From contig CALXGH010000049.1 in NCBI GenBank assembly GCA_944387845.1, positions 1-36,881 of the forward strand: 36,881 nt of DNA, given 5' to 3'. How positions within the stretch are numbered: position 1 is the first letter of the stretch; each line of letters begins with the position of its first letter. Positions 14,899 through 23,806 of this stretch are shown in pieces. Both the position numbers and the translations under genes were made by a program. The stretch is from an uncultured Oscillospiraceae bacterium (GTDB lineage Bacteria > Bacillota > Clostridia > Oscillospirales > Oscillospiraceae). The notes beneath the pieces are model-generated. The model had not been told where the DNA came from. It saw only the letters and a program-made list of their open reading frames with translations, and made no database searches.

Positions 14899-16629
14899 TT
14901 AGATAATGCCGTGAGCGTTTGCAAACTCTTTAAGACGAGCTTCAACCTCATCAGATGTAGGCATATTGCAAACTTCGTCAGCAAGCTTTTCAGCTTCCTC
15001 GATTGTGATGTTAGCAATAAGCTTCTTAACACCGGCGATGTTGGAAGCGGACATGGAGAGCTTTCTCATGCCGAAGCCAACGAGTACTGCTGTTGCCAGA
15101 GTATCGCCACCCAGCTCGCCGCAGATACATGCGGACTTGCCAGCTGCGTTGTAGTTTTTAACGATGAATCTGATAAGACGCAGAACTGCTGGTGAATAGC
15201 TCTGATAGTACTTTGTAACTTCCGGATTGATACGGTCTGTTGCAGTTGTGTACTGAATAAGGTCGTTAGAGCCGATGCTGCAGAAGTCAGATTCCTGAGC
15301 AGCGATATCAGACATAAGGCCGATGGAAGGAACTTCTACCATGATACCGATTTTAACGTCCTTATTGTATTCTATATTTTCGCTGTCCAGTTCAGCCTTT
15401 ACTTCATCAACAACAGCTTTACCTGCGCGGATATCGTCAATGGAACCTACCATTGGGAACATGATCCACAGGTTGCCGTATGCGGAAGCACGGAGAGCTG
15501 CACGGAGCTGTGTCTTGAAGATATCGATTCTGTCAAGGCAGAGACGAAGAGCACGCTTGCCAAGGAACGGGTTGTCTTCTTTAGGCAGAGGCAGGCAAGG
15601 AAGCTGCTTGTCGCCGCCGATATCCATTGTACGCAGTGTTACCGGCTTGCCACCGAAAGCTTCAATAGCCTTCTTGTAAGCCTGAAACTGTGTCTCCTCA
15701 TCAGGCAGCTTGTCGCCGCTGTCCATATAAAGGAACTCGGAGCGGATAAGACCAATACCGTCTGTGTAGGCGGCAGGCTCAAGAGCCTCATCGGAAGGAG
15801 CGCCGATATTGATGTCAATATCGATATGTACGCCGTCTTTTGTTACAGCTGGCTTTGTGAGATACTTCTGTGTCTCAGCATAGTAGTTGTCGAAGTTGTC
15901 TTTCTTCTTTGTGTACTCAGCTGTCTCCTCAGCGGTTGGGTCAAGGATGTAAGCGCCTTCGATAGCGTCAACGATAACACTCTGGCCCATAGCGATTGTG
16001 TTCAGAGGATCCTTTGCGCCAAATACAGCTGGGATGCCGTAGCCGCGGGCAATAATAGCGGAGTGGGATGTTACGCCGCCCTTTTCTGTGATGATGCCCA
16101 GTACCTTCTCCTTGTCCATTACAACTGTATCAGATGGGAAAAGGTCATCAGCAACAACGACTACCTGCTCTTTCAGGCTGGCAAGAGTAACTTCTTCCAG
16201 GCCCTTAGCGCAGCGGAGCATACGATTACGTACGTCGTAAAGGTCAGCTACACGCTCTTTGATAAGAGGATCGTCAACAGCGGAGAGGATCTCAATGTTC
16301 TGGTTGTAAACGAACATAATAGCCCATTCAGCGCTGTATTTCATGCCGGAAATGGAGTCTTTGATATCTGTGCAGATATCATCGTCCTTGAGGATAGCCT
16401 TATGTGCCTCAAAGATCATTGCTTTGTCCGGATCCTTCTTCATAACCATGTCAACAAGGTTATTGAGTTCAACTTCAGCGGATGCCAAAGCCTTGTCAAA
16501 TATGGCAAGTTCAGCTTCAACGTTTGCGTCGTCTACTATCGTCTCAGTAACATCCGGAACGAAAGGCTTGTATACGTAAGCTTTACCAAGAGCGATACCC
16601 TTGGATACAACTGTTACATCGTATTTCAT
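14899..16629 (-). CDS. ptsI: PTS Enzyme I (phosphoenolpyruvate-protein phosphotransferase)
   Basis: Cytoplasmic enzyme, 576 residues, the normal length. It phosphorylates itself from phosphoenolpyruvate and passes the phosphate to HPr. The active-site histidine is His189 in GGVTSHSAIIARG. The PEP-binding barrel shows GIGLIRSEFLYMD, RTMDIGGDKQLP, SIGSNDLIQYTTATDR and CICGELGGD. The start follows GAAAGGA. It is 35 bases downstream of ptsH in the same operon. It would energise the mannose-family transporter at 5595-8193. Confidence 0.97.
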   Translation of the reverse strand: MKYDVTVVSKGIALGKAYVYKPFVPDVTETIVDDANVEAELAIFDKALASAEVELNNLVDMVMKKDPDKAMIFEAHKAILKDDDICTDIKDSISGMKYSAEWAIMFVYNQNIEILSAVDDPLIKERVADLYDVRNRMLRCAKGLEEVTLASLKEQVVVVADDLFPSDTVVMDKEKVLGIITEKGGVTSHSAIIARGYGIPAVFGAKDPLNTIAMGQSVIVDAIEGAYILDPTAEETAEYTKKKDNFDNYYAETQKYLTKPAVTKDGVHIDIDINIGAPSDEALEPAAYTDGIGLIRSEFLYMDSGDKLPDEETQFQAYKKAIEAFGGKPVTLRTMDIGGDKQLPCLPLPKEDNPFLGKRALRLCLDRIDIFKTQLRAALRASAYGNLWIMFPMVGSIDDIRAGKAVVDEVKAELDSENIEYNKDVKIGIMVEVPSIGLMSDIAAQESDFCSIGSNDLIQYTTATDRINPEVTKYYQSYSPAVLRLIRFIVKNYNAAGKSACICGELGGDTLATAVLVGFGMRKLSMSASNIAGVKKLIANITIEEAEKLADEVCNMPTSDEVEARLKEFANAHGII

Positions 16630-16664
16630 ATTTCAAATCCTTTCTCTATTAACGAAAGCGAAAA

Positions 16665-16940
16665 TTAAAGTTCGCCAAAACCGCTGTCAACAAGCTCGAT
16701 AAGTGTGTTTACTGCTTCAACTTCGTCTTCGCCCTCAGCAGAGATGCTGATTGTTGTGCCCTGGGACATGGAAAGTGTGAGCAGCTTGATAATGGACTTA
16801 GCATTAACTTCAGGTGTGCCCTTATCAACATTCTTGATCTTGATTGCAGATTTGAATTTGTTAGCTGTTTCTACGAAAGCGGAAGCCGGTCTAGCGTGAA
16901 GACCAGTTTTATTCTTTACTGTTGTTTCGCGAGTTGTCAT
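16665..16940 (-). CDS. ptsH: Phosphocarrier protein HPr
   Basis: 91 residues. His15 in NKTGLHARPAS is the phosphate carrier between Enzyme I and the EIIA proteins. The ATG at 16940 follows AGAGAGGAATATTAAA; the longer open frame starts inside the ribosome binding site. The regulatory serine used for HPr-Ser-P in Firmicutes sits in VNAKSIIKLLTLSM at Ser49 because of a three-residue insertion, and the usual SIMG context is changed. A sigma-A promoter precedes the gene by about 100 bases. Confidence 0.96.
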   Translation of the reverse strand: MTTRETTVKNKTGLHARPASAFVETANKFKSAIKIKNVDKGTPEVNAKSIIKLLTLSMSQGTTISISAEGEDEVEAVNTLIELVDSGFGEL

Positions 16941-17039
16941 TTTAATATTCCTCTCTTTTCTCAAATATTATTCTTTTTATATTGTACCGCATGCGCGGAA
17001 ATTTACCTTTGCACTATATTTCTGCTAAGCGCTCATATG

Positions 17040-17068
17040 ATTTTATCATCTATTATACACAAGGTCAA
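17040..17068 (-). promoter_or_regulatory. Predicted ptsH-ptsI promoter
   Basis: On the minus strand TTGACC (17068-17063), a 17-base spacer and TAAAAT (17045-17040). The 309-base gap 16941-17249 holds this promoter, its leader and the terminator of the next operon; no gene is seen. Confidence 0.6.
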
Positions 17069-17213
17069 GGTTTTGCCCGTTTTTTTTAGATTTTCTTTGT
17101 GTAGTTTTTTATAAAATGTGCAAAACCTTCCAGTTTAATTGTGCATTATGCTAAACAACTCCCAAAACTCAGTCCTTATGTATTTCCTCCCTGCCGCAAC
17201 CTGGCAATAAAAA

Positions 17214-17241
17214 ACATGTACCGGCCTTGGCCGGTACATGT
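17214..17241 (-). terminator. Terminator of the aldo/keto reductase gene
   Basis: ACATGTACCGGCC and GGCCGGTACATGT form a 13-base stem, followed on the minus strand by TTTTTTATTG. Confidence 0.88.
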
Positions 17242-17249
17242 CCTATTTT

Positions 17250-18383
17250 TTACGCTTCTAAGTCGCCGTAGTATTCTGTAACTTTCTTCAGATAATCTGT
17301 GATCTTGATCTGCTGTGGGCAGTTACCTTCACAGGAGTGGCACTCAACGCAGGCAGATGGTCTTACACCATTTTTAATTGCATGGTTTCTATAATCGTTA
17401 ATACCACCGCCGTAGCCGAAGAGCTGATATCCGTTATAAGCGCTGAGCATATTCGGAATATGGATGCCGAGAGGACAAACTTCCATACAGTATCCGCACT
17501 TAGTGCAAGGAACTGTTGGGATCTTGTTGAGGATCTCTCTTACCTTGTCGATAGCAGCCATTTCAGCGTCTGTAAGAGGTCGCTGGTCTACCATGTTATC
17601 AGCATTTTCCTTCATCTGGTCGATTGTGGACATACCGCTGAGAACAACAGCAACATTGTCAAGGGACTCAACATAGCGAAGGGCCCACTCTGCAAGGCTC
17701 ATATTCGGGTTTGCAGCCTTTAATACTTCAACAGCTTCGTCAGGCAGGCTGACAAGAGCGCCGCCCTTGATAGGCTCCATAACTACAACAGGCTTGCCGT
17801 GCTTGCAGCAAACTTCATAGTTCTTCTTGGACTGAACGTTGTCGGAGAGCCAGTCAACATAGTTGATCTGGAGCTGAACGAACTCAGCCTCAGGATGTTT
17901 TGTGAGAATGTCGTCAAGAACCTCAGCGCTGTCATGGAAGGAGAAGCCGATGTGCTTAACATAGCCTTTTTCCTTGATTTCCTTGATGAAGTCCCAAGCG
18001 CCGCTCTCTTCAAAATACTGTACTCTCTGAGCACCAATATTGTGAAGCAGATAGTAATCTATGTAGTCTGTACCGAAACGAGCAAGCTGAGTGTGAAGTC
18101 TCTCATACATCTCTTCTTTCGTTATAGGCTTGAACATAGGTGTTTTTGTGGCGATAGTAAAAGACTCTCTCGGATATCTTGCTACAACAGCTTCGCCTAT
18201 GGCTTTCTCAGAGTTGCCATTCAGATATGTGAAGGCAGTGTCGCAGTATGTGTAGCCTTTTTTGAAGAAGTAGTCTACCATTTCCTTTGTCTGCTCGATG
18301 TCAACTTCGTCGCCGGAGATCATCGGAAGACGCATGAAACCGAAGCCAAGCTTCTTTTCCGCTTTGTCAAAAACCTTATTCAC
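17250..18383 (-). CDS. Aldo/keto reductase with C-terminal double 4Fe-4S ferredoxin domain
   Basis: 377 residues. Residues 1-270 are an aldo/keto reductase barrel with the catalytic tetrad Asp48, Tyr53, Lys80 and His114 (CDTAFTY, ATKTP, YLLHN). The C-terminal part carries two cysteine sets: Cys293/296/299/303 (CTKCGYCMEVCP) and Cys345/348/351/355 (CVECHSCEGNCP), each able to hold a 4Fe-4S cluster. Such proteins are common in anaerobes and probably use ferredoxin-type electrons as well as NAD(P)H; the substrate is unknown. The start is a GTG eight bases after AGGGGGG. It is a single-gene unit with its own promoter and terminator. Confidence 0.92.
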   Translation of the reverse strand: MNKVFDKAEKKLGFGFMRLPMISGDEVDIEQTKEMVDYFFKKGYTYCDTAFTYLNGNSEKAIGEAVVARYPRESFTIATKTPMFKPITKEEMYERLHTQLARFGTDYIDYYLLHNIGAQRVQYFEESGAWDFIKEIKEKGYVKHIGFSFHDSAEVLDDILTKHPEAEFVQLQINYVDWLSDNVQSKKNYEVCCKHGKPVVVMEPIKGGALVSLPDEAVEVLKAANPNMSLAEWALRYVESLDNVAVVLSGMSTIDQMKENADNMVDQRPLTDAEMAAIDKVREILNKIPTVPCTKCGYCMEVCPLGIHIPNMLSAYNGYQLFGYGGGINDYRNHAIKNGVRPSACVECHSCEGNCPQQIKITDYLKKVTEYYGDLEA

Positions 18384-18421
18384 TGTTTTACCCCCCTATA
18401 ATAGTCAGTAGTGTAATTTAT

Positions 18422-18450
18422 ATAATATCCTTTTTACAACGTTAAATCAA
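18422..18450 (-). promoter_or_regulatory. Predicted promoter of the aldo/keto reductase
   Basis: On the minus strand TTGATT (18450-18445), a 17-base spacer and TATTAT (18427-18422). Confidence 0.65.
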
Positions 18451-18532
18451 CCTATTTTTTGCATTCCCGCCAGCAGCCGGCAAACTGAACCCAAGGCTCT
18501 AACTTGTCAATTTAACATTATTTGAAAAACTA

Positions 18533-18562
18533 TTGAAATGACCGGCTTAAATAAAGTATAAT
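18533..18562 (+). promoter_or_regulatory. Predicted promoter of the HAD pair
   Basis: TTGAAA at 18533-18538, an 18-base spacer and TATAAT at 18557-18562. A small leader hairpin (TTCGGTT with AACCGAA) follows near 18581-18602. Confidence 0.6.
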
Positions 18563-18625
18563 TGGGCGTAAGCTCATATTCGGTTTTATTCCCAACCGAA
18601 AATCTTAAACATAGGAGACATTTTT

Positions 18626-19486
18626 ATGGCTGGTATCAGACTAATTTTTACCGACATGGACGGCACTTTGCTTGGTCGTGGCGGCATTTTGTCAGAGTAC
18701 AACGCAAACGTTCTGAGAAAAGCGTCGGATAAGGGCGCCATCGTCTGCATGGCCTCAGGCAGACCTTACTGGCAGATTTTACCTCATCTTGTCCGGCTAG
18801 GCTTCAACACCCCTGTTGTTGCCTGCAATGGCGCGTACGTATACGACCCTGCCACAGATGAGTTTCTCCGTAAAATGCTCATGCCTGTGGACCAGACAAT
18901 GAAAGCTCTCAGTTTCCTTGACGAACACGGTATCGACTGGTCTCTTTACGGCCATTACACTCTCGGTTCCCCCACCCCCCGCTCTGTCTTTGCAAACCAC
19001 AGAGGCGAGGACGACAATCTGGAGGAAGAGTTTGGGGCTATTGGAAGGGTACCACCTGCTCACACGATTTTAAGGACACAGGAAGATTATATAAACGAGC
19101 TGAACAAGGGCATCGGCAAGATTTCTGCCATTGGAACTCTTGAGACGCTTGACGAACTTGCGGAATTCTTTGAAAAAGAAAACTTCCCAGGCATACAGAT
19201 GCACAAGACTGGCAGCGTTGTAAGAGATATCGTTCCAACAGGAACAAGTAAATGGGAAGGTATCGAAATACTTGCCAAAAGGTTTAGCATTTCCCTTGAC
19301 GAGGTCTGCGTTTTCGGAGACAATATGAATGACTTTGAGATGATACAGAAGTGCAAGACCTCTTTCGTAGTCTCAAACGGCGACGAGCGTATCTTCCCAT
19401 ACGCCACCCATGTCATCGACTCCAACGCAAATGACGGCGTTGGCAAGGCCATAGAAGAGTATATAATGGACAATATAATAGCGTGA
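18626..19486 (+). CDS. Cof-type HAD-superfamily phosphatase, copy 1
   Basis: 286 residues. HAD motif I is FTDMDGTLL (Asp10 nucleophile, Asp12). Motif II is the ASGRP region, and motif IV appears as VFGDNMNDFEMI. A type IIB cap domain lies between them (residues about 85-190), as in Cof/YidA sugar- and flavin-phosphate phosphatases. TAGGAG precedes the ATG. It is 24 bases from a close paralog in the same orientation. Confidence 0.9.
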   Translation: MAGIRLIFTDMDGTLLGRGGILSEYNANVLRKASDKGAIVCMASGRPYWQILPHLVRLGFNTPVVACNGAYVYDPATDEFLRKMLMPVDQTMKALSFLDEHGIDWSLYGHYTLGSPTPRSVFANHRGEDDNLEEEFGAIGRVPPAHTILRTQEDYINELNKGIGKISAIGTLETLDELAEFFEKENFPGIQMHKTGSVVRDIVPTGTSKWEGIEILAKRFSISLDEVCVFGDNMNDFEMIQKCKTSFVVSNGDERIFPYATHVIDSNANDGVGKAIEEYIMDNIIA

Positions 19487-19510
19487 TTTATAGTTTACGG
19501 AGACCTTTTT

Positions 19511-20383
19511 ATGTCAAAAAAATACAAGCTTATATGCATGGACATGGATGGAACGCTTTTAGACAAAGACGGTGTGCTGTCCCAATATTCTGAATCTGTT
19601 CTTAAAAGAGCCCGGGACAAAGGGGCCATTTTATGTCTTGCCACTGCTAGACCCCTTTTTGAAATGATTGCCTACTGTGTTCAGCTGGGCATCGACTTCC
19701 CTGTTGTTATATGCAACGGCGCATATGTTTATGATGTAAAAAACGACAAGTTTTGGCATGAGACTGACTTGCCGGTAGAGGAAGCAATGGATATTCTCCA
19801 CTACTGCAAAGAAAACAACCTCTTCTGGACTCTAATGACCCACGACACAGTGTATTTTCCGGAAGATGCCAAAAGATTTATTGATATGAACGCCCAGGTT
19901 AATCGCTACTACAAAATCGTCCAGGACGCCCGTGATGCCAATGGTTTGCCCATGCACAACCGGCAAGTTCTCTACACCGATGATCAGTGGCGCTCAGTTT
20001 TGGAAAAAGGTGCCTGCAAAATAACTGTTGAGGGCAGTCCTGAGAAGATGGCCATTGTAGACAGGTTTTACCAGAGCGATAGAAAATATTGCACGGTTTC
20101 CAAACAGGCCAGTAATAACGTCCGTGAGATCACCTACTGTTCTGCCGATAAGTGGAAGGGTATCAAAATCGTCGCCGAAAAACTTGGCGTTCCCGATGAT
20201 GAAATCTGCACTTTTGGCGACAATCTGAACGACCTTGAGATGATAAGAAACTGCAAAACCTCTTTTGTAATGGCAAATGGCGACGAGCGTATATTTAAAT
20301 ACGCCACCCATGTTGTCGACAGTAATATAAACGACGGCGTAGCAAAAGCTATCGAAGAGTATATATCAGACAATATTATTTAA
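19511..20383 (+). CDS. Cof-type HAD-superfamily phosphatase, copy 2
   Basis: 290 residues with the same layout as its neighbour: CMDMDGTLLD (Asp11, Asp13), LATARP, the IIB cap and TFGDNLNDLEMI. The two C-terminal halves are nearly superimposable (NGDERIF.YATHV.DSN.NDGV.KAIEEYI), while the caps differ, which suggests duplication followed by change of substrate. ACGGAG precedes the ATG. A hairpin follows the gene. Confidence 0.9.
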   Translation: MSKKYKLICMDMDGTLLDKDGVLSQYSESVLKRARDKGAILCLATARPLFEMIAYCVQLGIDFPVVICNGAYVYDVKNDKFWHETDLPVEEAMDILHYCKENNLFWTLMTHDTVYFPEDAKRFIDMNAQVNRYYKIVQDARDANGLPMHNRQVLYTDDQWRSVLEKGACKITVEGSPEKMAIVDRFYQSDRKYCTVSKQASNNVREITYCSADKWKGIKIVAEKLGVPDDEICTFGDNLNDLEMIRNCKTSFVMANGDERIFKYATHVVDSNINDGVAKAIEEYISDNII

Positions 20384-20387
20384 TACA

Positions 20388-20418
20388 AAAGCTGCCTGAC
20401 TACGCTTCGGGCAGCTTT
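20388..20418 (+). terminator. Weak terminator or attenuator between the HAD pair and the PLP enzyme
   Basis: AAAGCTGCC and GGCAGCTTT pair around a 13-base loop. The T-run is short (TTTCTG), so read-through into the next gene is likely. Confidence 0.55.
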
Positions 20419-20444
20419 CTGAAATTATTTTATTTGGAGGGTAT

Positions 20445-21614
20445 ATGGAAATGGCTTATGATTTTGAAACATTGACTCCCGCTTTAGACGCGGATTCACC
20501 TATGCGCAGAAGTTTGACAGAACGGGGATTTTCTAAAAACGTCATTGATTACGGTGTGGCGGAAATGAAGTTCCCATGGCTGCCTGAGCTTGAAGAAGCT
20601 ATTGTAAAGCTTGCCGGCACAAATGTTATGGGCTACAGCGGTGCTGATGACGAGTTTTACGCCGCACTTAAAAAATGGATGAAAACAAGACATAACTTTG
20701 ACATTGAGACAGAGTATGTAAATCAGACATTCGGCGTTGTAATGTCCATTGGTATATCCATAAGGGCTCTGACAGAAGTTGGCGACAACGTTCTCATCAT
20801 GGCGCCTGTCTATAATCCATTTGCCCAGCAGATAAGACTGAACAAGAGAAACGTAGTTGAATCGGAGCTTATATTCAAAGATGGAAAATATGAGATAGAT
20901 TTTGAGGACTTTGAGAAAAAGATAAAGGACGCAAAACTCTTCATTCTTTGCAGTCCCCACAACCCTGTGGGCAGAGTATGGAAAAAATGGGAGCTTGAGA
21001 AGATATCCCGGATCTGCCTTGAAAACGGCGTTACAGTTGTTTCCGATGAGATCCACCACGATATCGTCTTTGACGGCCAGCATATTGTATACGGCAACAT
21101 CTCCACCGAGGCATATGACAACTGCGTAATATGCACAGCACCTAGCAAAACTTTCAATATCCCCGGCCTTATAGTCAGCAACACCATTATAAAGAACCCG
21201 GAGATAAGGAAAAAATGGGAAGCTGAGCGAGATCTTATTTTCGGCCACTACACAAACCCCACCGGCTGCGCCGCCTGCACGGCAGTATATACTTACGGCG
21301 AAGCCTGGACAGACGAGATGTGTCAGTACATAAAGGAAAACTTCCTGACCCTCAAAAAGCTCCTGGCTGAAAAAGTTCCTCAGGCTTACATGGCCGACAT
21401 GGAGGGCACATATCTTGCATGGGTAAACCTCGATTTTCTTGGTCTTGATGACGACGGCCTTAAGGAGTTTATGGAAAAAGCTGACATTCCTGTAAACATA
21501 GGCTCTGTTTACGGCGCTGGCGGCAGCGGATTTATAAGAGTAAACATCGGATGTCCCAGAATATACGTTGAAAAATTTGTTGACATGCTGGCTGAGGCTG
21601 TCAAAAACAGATAA
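20445..21614 (+). CDS. PLP-dependent aminotransferase, MalY/PatB (cystathionine beta-lyase) type
   Basis: 389 residues, fold type I. The cofactor lysine is Lys235 in TAPSKTFNIPG. Other marks are SPHNPVGRVW (172 onward), DEIHHDIV (201 onward) and RVNIGCPR near the C terminus, all typical of the MalY/PatB group. These enzymes cleave C-S bonds of cystathionine or cysteine conjugates, and some act as aminotransferases. GGAGG is four bases from the first ATG; a second ATG six bases on is an alternative start. It may be co-transcribed with the HAD genes. Confidence 0.9.
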   Translation: MEMAYDFETLTPALDADSPMRRSLTERGFSKNVIDYGVAEMKFPWLPELEEAIVKLAGTNVMGYSGADDEFYAALKKWMKTRHNFDIETEYVNQTFGVVMSIGISIRALTEVGDNVLIMAPVYNPFAQQIRLNKRNVVESELIFKDGKYEIDFEDFEKKIKDAKLFILCSPHNPVGRVWKKWELEKISRICLENGVTVVSDEIHHDIVFDGQHIVYGNISTEAYDNCVICTAPSKTFNIPGLIVSNTIIKNPEIRKKWEAERDLIFGHYTNPTGCAACTAVYTYGEAWTDEMCQYIKENFLTLKKLLAEKVPQAYMADMEGTYLAWVNLDFLGLDDDGLKEFMEKADIPVNIGSVYGAGGSGFIRVNIGCPRIYVEKFVDMLAEAVKNR

Positions 21615-21630
21615 AAATAAGTCTATAACA

Positions 21631-21659
21631 AAAATCCCGGTACGATGTACCGGGATTTT
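21631..21659. terminator. Bidirectional terminator between the PLP enzyme and deoD
   Basis: AAAATCCCGGTAC and GTACCGGGATTTT pair around a three-base loop, with A and T runs at both ends, between two converging genes. Confidence 0.9.
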
Positions 21660-21680
21660 TTATTTATAAATATTACTTTA

Positions 21681-22418
21681 TTACTTTTCGAATTTCTTCA
21701 TCTTTACCGCAGTATCCAAGGCAATCTCCATCATACTTGTAAAGAGCTTTTCCCTGTCGTCGGAAGACAGGGCCTCATTCCTGTACACATGGTCGGATAT
21801 TGTGCATATTGCAAGGGCTCTCTTGCCGGCGCGCATGGCGTTTAAATAAAGACCCGCCGACTCCATCTCAACGGCTAAAACGCCCATCTTCTTCCACTGG
21901 TCAGAGCCGTCTGTGCCGTCACTGTAAAAATTATCGGAGGTGAGAAGGTTTCCAACTCTCATGTTTACCCCGTGCTCTTTTGCCGCCTCAACAGCCTGGC
22001 TCAAAAGAGTGTAGTCCGCTATTGGGGCTAGAGTGCCGTTTACGCCGAACTGATGGGCAAAATTGGAATCAGTGCAGGCGCCGGCACCTGCGACGATGTC
22101 CATAAGGTGCAAATCGTCCTGTATTCCCCCGGCGGAGCCGATTCTTATTATGTTCTCAACGCCGTAGAAATTGTAAAGCTCCCAGCTATATATACCGATT
22201 GATGGTATTCCCATACCGCTTGCCATTACCGTAACATCAGTTCCCTTCCATTTTCCAGTGTAGCCCTGAACGCCGCGGACATTATTTACAAGCACCGCAT
22301 TTTCCAAAAAAGTCTCAGCGATAAATTTCGACCGAAGAGGGTCTCCGGGCATAAGTACTGTTTTTGCTATTTCACCCAGCTTTGCGCTGATATGTGGTGT
22401 AGGAATTGGACTTTTCAT
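21681..22418 (-). CDS. deoD: Purine nucleoside phosphorylase, DeoD type
   Basis: 245 residues, the hexameric DeoD family. It splits purine (deoxy)nucleosides with phosphate, giving base and (deoxy)ribose 1-phosphate. Motifs visible are MPGDPLR, ASGMGIPSIGIYSWELY, RIGSAGG, VEMESAGLY and CTISDHV (catalytic Asp). Its ATG overlaps the udk stop codon by four bases (ATGA), so translation is coupled. AGGAGG lies inside the end of udk. Confidence 0.95.
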   Translation of the reverse strand: MKSPIPTPHISAKLGEIAKTVLMPGDPLRSKFIAETFLENAVLVNNVRGVQGYTGKWKGTDVTVMASGMGIPSIGIYSWELYNFYGVENIIRIGSAGGIQDDLHLMDIVAGAGACTDSNFAHQFGVNGTLAPIADYTLLSQAVEAAKEHGVNMRVGNLLTSDNFYSDGTDGSDQWKKMGVLAVEMESAGLYLNAMRAGKRALAICTISDHVYRNEALSSDDREKLFTSMMEIALDTAVKMKKFEK

Positions 22419-23053
22419 ATTATCTCCTCCTGATTTTCGCCTTTCATATAACCTTTTAAATGTTCAGTAACCATTTTAAGGGCCACCATGTTTTTCCCGC
22501 CCTCAGGGATGATGATGTCTGCCCTCTTCTTACTTGGCTCCACAAATTGCTCGTGCATTGGCTTAACTGTTGTCAGATACTGCTCTATAACGGACTCAAG
22601 GCTTCTGCCCCGCTTTTTAACGTCTCTTACAATACGCCTCAGTATCCTTACGTCAGCGTCCGTGTCCACAAATATCTTTATATCCATAAGCTCGCATAGC
22701 TCTGCCGGCTGAAAGACCAGTATTCCTTCAACAATGAGTATCCTTGCCGGCTTTACAAGGACTGTCTCCTTGGCCCTTGTGTGCATAGTGTAGTCATAAG
22801 TAGGGCTTTGGACGCTCTTTCCCTCCTTGAGCATTTTTATATGCTCTATCATAAGGTCAGTATCAAACGCGTCCGGATGGTCGTAATTGAGCTTTTTCCG
22901 CTCCTTAAAGGGCATATCATCGTGAGCCTTATAATAGTTGTCATGGTAAATTACGCTGACATTCTCACCGAACCTGTCTACTATGGCCCTGGCCAAAGTG
23001 GTTTTTCCGCTGCCGGTGCCTCCGGCTATGCCGATAACAACTGTCCTTTCCAT
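22415..23053 (-). CDS. udk: Uridine kinase
   Basis: 212 residues. It phosphorylates uridine and cytidine in pyrimidine salvage. The Walker A loop is GGTGSGKTT (11-19), followed by a nucleoside-binding region with YHDNYYK and YDHPDAFD, and PTYDYTMHTR. The ATG at 23053 lies five bases after GGGGGG; an earlier in-frame ATG at 23068 has no usable spacing. It forms a nucleoside-salvage operon with deoD. Confidence 0.94.
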   Translation of the reverse strand: MERTVVIGIAGGTGSGKTTLARAIVDRFGENVSVIYHDNYYKAHDDMPFKERKKLNYDHPDAFDTDLMIEHIKMLKEGKSVQSPTYDYTMHTRAKETVLVKPARILIVEGILVFQPAELCELMDIKIFVDTDADVRILRRIVRDVKKRGRSLESVIEQYLTTVKPMHEQFVEPSKKRADIIIPEGGKNMVALKMVTEHLKGYMKGENQEEII

Positions 23054-23085
23054 ATTAGCCCCCCGCATCCTCTTTATCTACATAA

Positions 23086-23114
23086 ATTATATCATCCAGC
23101 TTTTTCCTCTTCAA
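23086..23114 (-). promoter_or_regulatory. Predicted udk-deoD promoter
   Basis: On the minus strand TTGAAG (23114-23109), a 17-base spacer and TATAAT (23091-23086). Confidence 0.65.
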
Positions 23115-23128
23115 CAGCGAAAAAGCTC

Positions 23129-23698
23129 TTATTCTTCCTCAAAACGCTGATCCGGAATATCTATTACAAGCATATCATGATCCAAAGCAGGGATAACTTT
23201 TTCCTTCATGTCCCCCATGGATATCTTAAGAGACGAGGTGTTTTTGCATGGGTGGCAGCCGAAAAACTCATCTTCCAGAATACTCTTGTCCACAACGAGC
23301 TGAACTTTTTTCTCGCTGTCAAACATCAGGCCCAAAATACTGGCAGAGCCGGGCTTTACACCCAAAAGCTCATACATTCTATCTTCCGGGCCAAAAGACA
23401 GTCTGGATGTGCCGATAAGCTTTGACACCACACTGGTGCGGAACTGTTTTTCTCCGGGCATTACAACAAGATAGAGCTTTTTTCCGTTTCTTGTTGACAG
23501 AAACAAATTTTTGCACACATCAAGTCCGAAACGGCTTTTCACCTGGCGGCATGCCTCCATATTATTTGCCGGCTCATGGTCTATTCTTTCGTATGCCACC
23601 CCAAGCCCATCAAGAAAGTCATAGCAGCGTACTTCGTTTTCATCCCTGCCTGATACATCCTCAGGCCGGCCTTTATAAATTGTCTCATCTATATACAT
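23129..23698 (-). CDS. Prolyl-tRNA editing protein (YbaK/ProX family)
   Basis: 189 residues with a YbaK-type deacylase domain that hydrolyses misacylated tRNA, chiefly Ala-tRNA(Pro). Family marks are an N-terminal HEPANNMEA, CKNLFL, KLIGTSRLSF, LLGVKPGSASILGL and the C-terminal substrate loop GCHPCKNTSSLKIS. The order matches the free-standing PrdX/ProXp-ala group. The ATG at 23698 is preferred over an earlier GTG because AAAGGTG sits nine bases upstream. The gene lies just upstream of the udk promoter. Confidence 0.88.
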   Translation of the reverse strand: MYIDETIYKGRPEDVSGRDENEVRCYDFLDGLGVAYERIDHEPANNMEACRQVKSRFGLDVCKNLFLSTRNGKKLYLVVMPGEKQFRTSVVSKLIGTSRLSFGPEDRMYELLGVKPGSASILGLMFDSEKKVQLVVDKSILEDEFFGCHPCKNTSSLKISMGDMKEKVIPALDHDMLVIDIPDQRFEEE

Positions 23699-23747
23699 AT
23701 AAATTAACACCTTTCTGATTTTACCTTACTGAGTATATCACATAATC

Positions 23748-23776
23748 TTGGATTTAGTGTAAAAATATGTTATTAT
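23748..23776 (+). promoter_or_regulatory. Predicted promoter of the uracil-DNA glycosylase
   Basis: TTGGAT at 23748-23753, a 17-base spacer and TATTAT at 23771-23776, divergent from the YbaK gene. Confidence 0.65.
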
Positions 23777-23806
23777 TTGTCTGTATCAATTTCAGGAGGC
23801 GGAAAA

